Part shown: in pieces, positions 14,404 through 19,810 of the stretch | Layout: each line of letters starts with the position of its first letter | Numbering within the stretch: the stretch's first letter is position 1 | Assembly: GCA_964372865.1 (NCBI GenBank) | Contig: CAYJRW010000008.1 | Location: forward strand, 1 to 19,810 | Source of the DNA: CAYJRW01 sp964372865 | GTDB taxonomy: Bacteria > Patescibacteriota > Minisyncoccia > Minisyncoccales > 2-12-FULL-40-12 | DNA length: 19,810 bases | Direction: 5' to 3' | Notes under the pieces: model-generated | Database searches by the model: none | Seen by the model: only the letters and a program-made list of their open reading frames with translations | What the model was told of the DNA's origin: nothing | Program-made: the position numbers and the translations under genes

Positions 14404-14440
14404 AAACAGAATATAACTATTTAAAGTTCGCTTTACCTAC

Positions 14441-14453
14441 ATTGTGCGACATT
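14441..14453 (+). repeat. 13-bp direct repeat, copy 2 (recombinase leader)
   Basis: ATTGTGCGACATT, identical to copy 1. On the minus strand it continues as CGCACAATGTA, which resembles the CGCATAATGTA portion of the E. coli dif site, so it may be a recombinase half-site. It lies about 40 bp upstream of the recombinase ATG. Confidence 0.7.
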
Positions 14454-14463
14454 CTCTATATTA

Positions 14464-14491
14464 ATAATAAAGGGCTGAAAACCCTTGTCAA
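14464..14491 (-). promoter_or_regulatory. Probable promoter of the recombinase gene
   Basis: On the minus strand, TTGACA (14491-14486), a 16-bp spacer and TATTAT (14469-14464). The spacer and hexamer edges contain an inverted repeat AAGGG-N7-CCCTT, which may be an operator. Transcription would begin near 14457, just before the direct-repeat copy, giving a leader of about 54 nt. The same hairpin could weakly terminate the upstream Nudix gene transcript. Confidence 0.6.
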
Positions 14492-14533
14492 GTGCTCCCC
14501 TAACTAATTAATCTATGGTAAGCTTTGTTTAGT

Positions 14534-15076
14534 TTATTTGAAATAATCCCTGACTTTCAGTATTAAGACAGCTGTGGCAGAATGAGTTATTTTACTTTCC
14601 ATAACCCATTTAACTGCTTTTTTTAGTGGGACCTTGATAATTTCTATTATCTCCGTGTCTTCTGGCTTTGCTTGAGATTGAGTCAATTCTTGAGCAAGAT
14701 AAAGGTAGTTATGTGCGAAGAGTACGTTCGTGAAAGGATCAACAATGCCGAAATAAATCCATTTTTTAGCAATTAGTCCGGATTCTTCTTTTAGCTCTCT
14801 TTTCGCCGCCTGAATTCTAGTCTCTCCTTTGTTGATGCCGCCGCTTATTGCCTCAATTGTTATTTTGGCAACAGCATAATGATATTCTTTGGTTAGATAA
14901 ACATTGCCTTCATTATCCAAAGGCAACACTGAAACGCCAGGCATTATTGAAACAACACCGAAAACTCCCCCTTTCCCGTCAGGTCTAATTACTTTATCTT
15001 CTCTAACCTTTAGCCAAGGGTTTTGATAAATAACTTTTGTTCCGGTAACTATCCAGGGTCCTTTTCTTCTCCTCAT
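14534..15076 (-). CDS. Nudix hydrolase, ADP-ribose pyrophosphatase-like
   Basis: A 180-residue Nudix protein. The complete Nudix box spans residues 79-101: Gly79, Glu85, then REL..EE.GL with Arg93-Glu94, Glu97-Glu98 and Gly100-Leu101, the metal-binding helix that hydrolyses nucleoside diphosphates linked to another group. The preceding N-terminal beta region and the EISGG-like segment (here EAISGG) resemble ADP-ribose and nucleotide-sugar hydrolases. The substrate cannot be fixed from sequence. It begins 2 bp after the small protein gene stop and is the last gene of the minus-strand cluster. Confidence 0.88.
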   Translation of the reverse strand: MRRRKGPWIVTGTKVIYQNPWLKVREDKVIRPDGKGGVFGVVSIMPGVSVLPLDNEGNVYLTKEYHYAVAKITIEAISGGINKGETRIQAAKRELKEESGLIAKKWIYFGIVDPFTNVLFAHNYLYLAQELTQSQAKPEDTEIIEIIKVPLKKAVKWVMESKITHSATAVLILKVRDYFK

Positions 15077-15078
15077 AA

Positions 15079-15408
15079 TTATTTTATCAACTCTTTAATT
15101 CTTTCCCAGAGGGATTTTGGGATTTTTAGAAGTTGCTGTTTTATGCCTCCTTTTATTTGTTCTTCTTCTTTTTCAAATTCTTTTTTAATGATTGATTTTC
15201 TTTCTTCGGCTAAATCCTTGGCCTCCAAGTAAAACTGCTTTGCCCAGGTCCATAACTTTTGTAAAAATCCCGAAAACAACTGCCAGATTGCTTTTACCAC
15301 ATCTTTTGTTCCTGCTAAAGTGTCTGGCACAGCCAAAGGAGTTGCTATAAGCAGTAAAATTCCGGGTATCGCCAAAAATTTAACGAGTGAGGATTTGTCT
15401 TGCTTCAT
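15079..15408 (-). CDS. Small membrane-anchored or secreted protein, unknown function
   Basis: A 109-residue protein I do not recognise. After a basic start (MKQDKSSLVK) comes a hydrophobic stretch (about 10-28, FLAIPGILLLIATPLAV), a signal peptide or anchor. The rest is amphipathic and charged, with a Lys/Glu-rich probable helical or coiled-coil region (about 60-90) and a basic tail. Its first 29 nt overlap the gltX 3' end and its stop is 2 bp from the Nudix start, so co-expression is likely. The tight packing and sensible topology support a real gene; the role is unknown. Confidence 0.72.
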   Translation of the reverse strand: MKQDKSSLVKFLAIPGILLLIATPLAVPDTLAGTKDVVKAIWQLFSGFLQKLWTWAKQFYLEAKDLAEERKSIIKKEFEKEEEQIKGGIKQQLLKIPKSLWERIKELIK

Positions 15409-16894
15409 TTATTCTCTTTATCGTTTTTTCCTTGCCCAAAATCTCAGCTATCTCAAAAGGGGAAGCCGAGGCCTCTTTTCCTGTAAGAGCTACCCTCAAA
15501 GGCCATAACATCCTGCCTCTGTCTCCTGTTCTTTGAGTTTTTGTAAGCAGAATTTTTTCTAAATTTTCTTTGGTCCAATTCTCGTTGCCTATTTTAGACA
15601 ATATTTTTTCCAAGTCCTCAAGCGAGCTTAATACTTCCCTATCCTCCATTTGCTTCCATCTTAATAATTCTTTGTCGTAATGCAATTCATCCTCGAAGAA
15701 AAAATCTGCCAATTCCGTAATTTCTGAAACTTTTCTAAGCCGCTCTTGGTAAATGCTGACAATCTTTTTTAAATAATCGTGGTTTACTTCTTTAAAATAA
15801 GGCAAACAAAGTTCTGTCAGTTTTTCAATTGATTTTTGCCGGATATAAAATCCGTTTAAAAAGTCAAGTCGCTTGATATTAAAAACGGCCCCTCCTTTTT
15901 GTACTTTTTCCAAAGAAAACTCTTTAATCAAAGAGGGCATACTATAAATTTCTCTCTCTCCTCCAGGATTCCATCCCAAAAAAGCCATAAAATTGACAAT
16001 GGTTTCAGGCAGATAACCATCTTTTTTAAATTCCAAAACAGCCGTTGCTCCTTGTCTTTTGCTTAATTTGGAGCGGTCAGGGGCCAAAATTAAGGGCAAA
16101 TGTGCGTATTCGGGCCTTGGAAAACCAAGCGCCTCTTGAATTAAAATCTGTTTTGGGGTGTTGGCTATATGCTCTTCTGCCCTTATGACGTGTGATATTC
16201 GCATTTCAAAATCGTCTATAGCCACTGCAAAATTATACAGAGGGCTCAAAGTATCTCGGGCCACACTGAAATCGCCCATTAAAGAACCATCAAATTCCAC
16301 CTTTCCTCTGACAAGGTCATCAAACTCTATTTTTTTTACAGTTGTCTTGAACCTGATAATTGAAGGTTTTCCCTCACCCAATTTTTTTTTAATTTCTTTT
16401 CTTGATAACTGAGTGCATTTTCCATTATAGCGCCAGGGCTGGCCCTGACTTTCCGCATACTGTCTTTGCGCTTCCAGTTCTTCTTCGGAGCAAAAACAAC
16501 GATAGACGCTGTCTTCTTTCAGTAGTTTTTGCAGATATTTGGCGTAAATAGAAGTTCTCTCTGACTGCCTATAGGGCCCAAATTTACCTCCGACATCGGG
16601 CCCTTCCGACCATTCAAGGCCTAACCATTTTAGCGATTCCAAAATATCCTCTTCAAACTCAGGGCCAGACCTTTCAATGTCGGTATCTTCAATCCTTAAA
16701 ATAAAACTTCCTTGGTTTTTTTTTGCAAAGAGATAGTTAAAAAGGGCGGTTCTGGCTCCTCCAATGTGCAAAAAGCCGGTTGGGGAAGGCGCAAACCTCG
16801 TTCTCACCTCTCCTGGTGCGATGAACTGAAAGTTCATCTTACCTTCGGGCTTTTCGCCCTCGAGCTTTATGAATTTGAAATCGTCTGGAGTCAT
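15380..16894 (-). CDS. gltX: Glutamyl-tRNA synthetase
   Basis: A 504-residue class I synthetase that charges tRNA-Glu (and perhaps tRNA-Gln, if glutaminyl-tRNA is made by amidation; not decidable here). RTRFAPSPTGFLHIGGARTAL carries the HIGH-type motif (43-46), and KLSKR (276-280) is the KMSKS loop. Cys133, Cys135, Tyr156 and Cys160 suggest a zinc site. The C-terminal anticodon-binding helices follow. The domain normally starts within a few residues of VRTRFAPSPTG, but here 29 residues precede it, and this extension coincides with palindromic DNA (16820-16859). Met20 (16837) is an alternative start inside that palindrome. The leader to the 16894 ATG matches the rplI leader, which supports the upstream start. 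Confidence 0.95.
   Translation of the reverse strand: MTPDDFKFIKLEGEKPEGKMNFQFIAPGEVRTRFAPSPTGFLHIGGARTALFNYLFAKKNQGSFILRIEDTDIERSGPEFEEDILESLKWLGLEWSEGPDVGGKFGPYRQSERTSIYAKYLQKLLKEDSVYRCFCSEEELEAQRQYAESQGQPWRYNGKCTQLSRKEIKKKLGEGKPSIIRFKTTVKKIEFDDLVRGKVEFDGSLMGDFSVARDTLSPLYNFAVAIDDFEMRISHVIRAEEHIANTPKQILIQEALGFPRPEYAHLPLILAPDRSKLSKRQGATAVLEFKKDGYLPETIVNFMAFLGWNPGGEREIYSMPSLIKEFSLEKVQKGGAVFNIKRLDFLNGFYIRQKSIEKLTELCLPYFKEVNHDYLKKIVSIYQERLRKVSEITELADFFFEDELHYDKELLRWKQMEDREVLSSLEDLEKILSKIGNENWTKENLEKILLTKTQRTGDRGRMLWPLRVALTGKEASASPFEIAEILGKEKTIKRINEARQILTR
16820..16865. repeat. Palindromic element-like sequence in the gltX 5' coding end
   Basis: GATGAACT-gaa-AGTTCATC (16820-16838) is a perfect 8-bp hairpin, followed by TTACC and a second hairpin GGGC-ttttc-GCCC (16847-16859). 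The two-hairpin layout and the ATGA...TCATC arms resemble the other copies in the window. It encodes about residues 10-25 of GltX, ahead of the conserved domain. It is the most divergent member, so membership is less sure. Confidence 0.45.
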
Positions 16895-16937
16895 ATATGG
16901 AGCGTTAGCGGAGATAAGGATGAGATTTATCTCACCC
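16895..16937 (-). repeat. gltX leader repeat, matches the rplI leader
   Basis: Read on the minus strand, these 43 bases match 9166-9208 at 37 positions, ending in both cases directly at the ATG. The hairpin TGAGAT-aa-ATCTCA and the segment CGCTAACGCT are identical in the two. The leader begins just 2 bp after the murG stop and fills the whole intergenic space. Confidence 0.75.
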
Positions 16938-16939
16938 GA

Positions 16940-18070
16940 TCACTGACTTAAATATTCGACAATATACTCTGCAATGATATTTGCTGCTTCAGGTCTAGAA
17001 AAATTTTTAGCCGAATTCTCCATTTCTTTTAACTTTTCTGGTCTAGCAAGCAAGTATTTTACCCCTTGTAAGAAAAAGTGTGGAGTTAGATTGGCTTCTT
17101 CGAAAACTTGGCATGCTCCGCTTTCGGCAAACACATAGGCGTTTTTAAGCTGATGGTTCTGGGCTGCTTCTGGCAGAGGAATCAGTAAAGATGGCTTCCC
17201 CAGAGCCGCTATTTCAAAAATGGTTCCTGACCCTGCCCTGCTGACAACTAAAGAAGCTGCTTTGTAGGCGTGCTTTAATTCCTCTTCTCCCAAAAACGCA
17301 AAAGGGTGATAATACTTTTGGAGTTCTCCTCTGATAACAGCTCTGCTTTCTGCTTCCACTTGTTTAAAGTTAGTTGTGCCGGTTTGATGGAGTAATTCAA
17401 AATAGGTCAGAATTTCGGGGAGAATTGCCAAAACCACATCATTAATTCGCTGAGAGCCCTGAGAGCCGCCCAAAATTAAAATTAAAGGCCTTTGGCCGCT
17501 CAGCTTGAAGAATTCCTCAGCTTTTTTGTTTTCCCCTTCTAAAATTTCTGCTCGTATTGGATTTCCCACGCAAATCATCTTTTGTGAAGGAAAATATGCC
17601 GTTTTTTCTACAGGAAATGAAACGAATATCTCAAGAGAAAAACGACTCGCCAGGCGATTAGCCAGACCAGGAGTTGCGTCTGATTCATGCAAAAAAATTG
17701 GAGTCAAAAAAAGCCAGCCAGCCAGCACCACAGGTATTGAACCATAGCCGCCCTTGCTGAAAATAAGGTCAGGCCCGATTATGAAAATGTAATAAAGGGC
17801 TTGGAAGAACCCTAAAGGCGTTTTGAAACATATATCAAACACATTTGCAAAGACGCTTCTTAAACCAACGTATCTCCTGACTTTACCTGCCAGAATTGTT
17901 TTTACCTTTATTCCTTCTTTTGAGAGCAATTCTTCTGAGAACTCATCTTCGGGGCCCAGATAAAAAAGCCGAAGTTTTTCACCTGGATGCTTCCTTTTCA
18001 TTGCGCGCGATACGGCAACTATTGGTGATATGTGTCCAGCGGTGCCTCCGCCAGTAAATAGTATTTTCAT
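16940..18070 (-). CDS. murG: MurG N-acetylglucosaminyltransferase
   Basis: A 376-residue GT28 glycosyltransferase at the cytoplasmic membrane. It transfers GlcNAc from UDP-GlcNAc to lipid I to form lipid II. The N-terminal glycine-rich loop GGGTAGHISP binds the lipid substrate side. The C-terminal domain shows ILGGSQGSQRIND and the nucleotide-sugar-binding segment VVSRAGSGTIFEIAALGKPSLLIPLPEAAQNHQ. Hydrophobic residues about 90-125 fit membrane association. It starts 6 bp after ftsW and follows murD-ftsW, the normal dcw order. murC, its frequent next neighbour, is replaced by gltX. No Shine-Dalgarno precedes the ATG. Confidence 0.97.
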   Translation of the reverse strand: MKILFTGGGTAGHISPIVAVSRAMKRKHPGEKLRLFYLGPEDEFSEELLSKEGIKVKTILAGKVRRYVGLRSVFANVFDICFKTPLGFFQALYYIFIIGPDLIFSKGGYGSIPVVLAGWLFLTPIFLHESDATPGLANRLASRFSLEIFVSFPVEKTAYFPSQKMICVGNPIRAEILEGENKKAEEFFKLSGQRPLILILGGSQGSQRINDVVLAILPEILTYFELLHQTGTTNFKQVEAESRAVIRGELQKYYHPFAFLGEEELKHAYKAASLVVSRAGSGTIFEIAALGKPSLLIPLPEAAQNHQLKNAYVFAESGACQVFEEANLTPHFFLQGVKYLLARPEKLKEMENSAKNFSRPEAANIIAEYIVEYLSQ

Positions 18071-18076
18071 TAATGG

Positions 18077-19204
18077 TTAAATTGATTTTCTTGATATATT
18101 AAGCAATATTCCCATGCCGGCTAACTCAGCCACCATATGGCTGCCCCCATAACTGATAAACGGCAAAGGAATTCCGGCCAAGGGCACAATGCCAATCATT
18201 GCTCCTACATTCAAAAATGCCTGAAGACAAATCCACGAAGTTATTCCCATGCCTGTAAGTTGTAAAAACTTATCTTTTGCTTGTAATGAGATTTTAAATC
18301 CTTGCCACAAAATTATCAGAAAAAGAGAAATCAAAATTAAGCTACCCAAAAAACCTGTTTCTTCCGTGAAAATGGCAAAGATTGAGTCGGTCATTGACTG
18401 GGGTAAAAAACCAAATTTTTGGCGAGACATACCCAAGCCCAAGCCCAAAATTCCCCCTGACCCTATTGCAATTAAAGATTGTTTTATTTGATATCCTATT
18501 CCCAAAGGGTCGGTTTCCGGATTCAAAAATACCAGCCACCTCTGCATTCTATAGGGCGCCAGTTTGATTAAAGAGACAAGGGCTGAGAACCCCATTGCCA
18601 TCATTAACAAACTGTGCCAAAAAGGAGTCCCTGCCAAAAAATAAATTAAAAATCCTACCACAACAATGATTCCCAAAGTGCTTATGTCTGGCTGCAAAAT
18701 CAAGAGCAGTGCCATAAGACCAATCACAATCAAGAAAGCAATTAAGGTTCGACTAAATTCCAATGCAGATTTTTTGGCAATCCAGCTCGTTTTTCTATGC
18801 GAAGTTCTTGACGTCAGGAAACTTGCCAAATATAACACCGATGTCAGTTTTAAAAATTCCGACGGCTGAAAGGTTATGTTCCCACCCAGAGAAAGCCATC
18901 TGGTTGCACCCCCTGCGGTTACTCCGACTTTTGGCAAAAATACCATTGCTGCGAGAATTAAATTTATCAAAAGCAGCAGGGGGACAATTTTTTTTAAAAA
19001 ATCCGTGGGTATTTGCCTGGCTATTAAAAAGAGTACTATTCCCGGAATTATTCCAAAAAAAATCTGATGGTTGAGAAAAGAATAAGGATTGCCGAATCTC
19101 TCTTGTGAAATGACAGCTGAGGCAGAACTTAAAATCAATATTCCCAAAATTATCAGGATAGATATAACAATAATTAAAATATAGTCGGGTCTATTGGCGG
19201 CCAT
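18077..19204 (-). CDS. ftsW: FtsW/SEDS peptidoglycan polymerase
   Basis: A 375-residue polytopic membrane protein of the SEDS family, which polymerises lipid II glycan strands at the division site, with about ten hydrophobic segments. Family signatures are GGATRWLSLGG-type (here GGATRWLSLGGNITFQPSEFLKLT), the large loop with QIKQSLIAIGSGGILGLGLG, and the C-terminal PLAGIPLPFISYGGSHM. The ATG at 19204 (MAANRPDYILI) is preferred: it starts at the first membrane segment and overlaps murD by only 14 nt. A longer reading from 19264 adds 20 residues over the murD 3' end. Its neighbours murD and murG favour FtsW over RodA. Confidence 0.94.
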   Translation of the reverse strand: MAANRPDYILIIVISILIILGILILSSASAVISQERFGNPYSFLNHQIFFGIIPGIVLFLIARQIPTDFLKKIVPLLLLINLILAAMVFLPKVGVTAGGATRWLSLGGNITFQPSEFLKLTSVLYLASFLTSRTSHRKTSWIAKKSALEFSRTLIAFLIVIGLMALLLILQPDISTLGIIVVVGFLIYFLAGTPFWHSLLMMAMGFSALVSLIKLAPYRMQRWLVFLNPETDPLGIGYQIKQSLIAIGSGGILGLGLGMSRQKFGFLPQSMTDSIFAIFTEETGFLGSLILISLFLIILWQGFKISLQAKDKFLQLTGMGITSWICLQAFLNVGAMIGIVPLAGIPLPFISYGGSHMVAELAGMGILLNISRKSI

Positions 19205-19810
19205 ATATATCCACGTATTTTTTAAATAAGTCGCCTCTCTGTCTATAATCTTGAAAGATTCCAAAGGAAGCTGAAGCAGGAGAAAGCAAACAGATTTTTC
19301 CTTTGGCAGTGTATTTTAAGGATAATTTGACGGCGTCTGCCATATTGCTGACGAAGAAAGGTTCTTTAGTTTTTCTGTTCTTTTGTATTCTGGAAATTTC
19401 TTGCCAAATTCTCAGGCCTGAGGGTGGAAAAAGTATTATATTTTTAATTTTACTATTTAAAATCCTCCTTGCCAAATTTTTAAAATCCTGTCCCCTATCA
19501 AAACCGCCAGAAATTAATGTCTGCACGTCCTTTCCGAGATAATCCAAAGCGAAAATTGCGGTTTCAGGAATGGTTGATAAAGAGTCGTTGTAAAACTTGA
19601 TTTTCTTGAATTCTCCGGCAAATTCCAGACGATGAGGTAAATTTTCAAACTTTTTCAGCATCGGCGCATTAAAAATCTTAGCCACCGCTCTTGCGGCGGC
19701 TATATTAAGGTCGTAGTATTCTCCCTGAATTGGAATCTTTCGCGCCCGCGAATCATTGGCTATTTTTTTGCAGATTTTATCCTGGGAATTGTAAATAAAA
19801 TAATCTTTCT
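19191..19810 (-). CDS. murD: UDP-N-acetylmuramoylalanine--D-glutamate ligase, partial
   Basis: C-terminal part (about 206 residues) of MurD, the cytoplasmic ATP-dependent ligase adding D-glutamate to UDP-MurNAc-L-alanine. The frame stays open from 19685 to the window edge (reading ...IQGEYYDLNIAAARAVAKIF...), so the gene is cut by the window and the 5' half, with the ATP loop, lies outside. Visible signatures are EFAGEFKKIKFYNDSLSTIPETAIFAL, the GGFDRGQDF segment (equivalent to GGxDKGxD) and LLSPASASFGIFQDYRQRGDLF, which hold substrate-binding residues of Mur ligase domain 3. Its 3' end overlaps the ftsW start by 14 nt. Confidence 0.93.
   Translation of the reverse strand, partial: KDYFIYNSQDKICKKIANDSRARKIPIQGEYYDLNIAAARAVAKIFNAPMLKKFENLPHRLEFAGEFKKIKFYNDSLSTIPETAIFALDYLGKDVQTLISGGFDRGQDFKNLARRILNSKIKNIILFPPSGLRIWQEISRIQKNRKTKEPFFVSNMADAVKLSLKYTAKGKICLLSPASASFGIFQDYRQRGDLFKKYVDIYGRQ

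Noticed and set aside
17931..17957. Further palindromic element copy within murG
   Set aside because: TGAGAACTCATCTTCGG looks similar at first, but it has no complementary arms and it codes for a region of normal length in MurG.
19205..19264. Longer FtsW start at 19264
   Set aside because: The extra 20 residues are translated from the murD coding region, have no family counterpart, and precede the first membrane segment; the ATG at 19204 is normal.

Overview
The window looks like a chromosomal segment of a Candidate Phyla Radiation (Patescibacteria) bacterium, most likely of the Parcubacteria type. This is an inference from AT-rich, tightly packed genes, many overlaps, a short HrcA, an almost complete lack of Shine-Dalgarno sequences, and the style of the small hypothetical proteins. 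TGA is a stop codon here (hrcA and dinB end in it), which argues against the recoded SR1/Gracilibacteria lineages. Ribosomal protein L9 is present, although some CPR lineages have lost it.

Layout. (1) 1-2341: an apparent type II restriction-modification locus. One continuous 524-residue ORF joins a complete LexA-like repressor (HTH plus S24 self-cleaving protease with Ala86-Gly87, Ser121 and Lys159) to a beta-class DNA amino-methyltransferase. It is convergent with a PD-(D/E)XK endonuclease. Its 83-bp upstream region carries two perfect DnaA-box sequences, a direct repeat with 11-bp period and an extended -10. (2) 2453-6604: hrcA-grpE-dnaK-dnaJ heat-shock operon behind a variant CIRCE operator that covers the -35 box. 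(3) 6613-7850: tRNA-Lys(UUU) with a flanking inverted repeat, then DNA polymerase IV (dinB). (4) 7927-11340: S41 protease, rplI and pyrG, convergent with rpmA. (5) 11608-13427: a small membrane protein, a geranylgeranyl-reductase-like flavoprotein and uppS. (6) 13429-14491: a Xer-type recombinase between two 13-bp direct repeats. (7) 14534-19810, all on the minus strand: murD (cut by the window edge), ftsW, murG, gltX, a small membrane or secreted protein and a Nudix hydrolase.

Gene cooperation. murD, ftsW and murG are dcw-cluster peptidoglycan genes, and uppS supplies their undecaprenyl carrier. The chaperone operon is self-contained, with its own repressor. The LexA-methyltransferase fusion could tie restriction-modification to DNA damage through RecA-stimulated self-cleavage; that is inference.

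Two signals are not explained by the genes. The first is a family of palindromic elements with a TGAGA...TCTCATC core. Members lie between dinB and ctpA, in tandem before rplI, before gltX, in frame inside the flavoprotein gene, and as a more divergent copy inside the gltX 5' end. The rplI and gltX leaders are nearly identical up to their ATG. The second is that several -10 hexamers sit so close to start codons that the mRNAs should be leaderless or nearly so. No gene-free stretch exceeds about 300 bases. I saw no CRISPR array, insertion sequence or rRNA.
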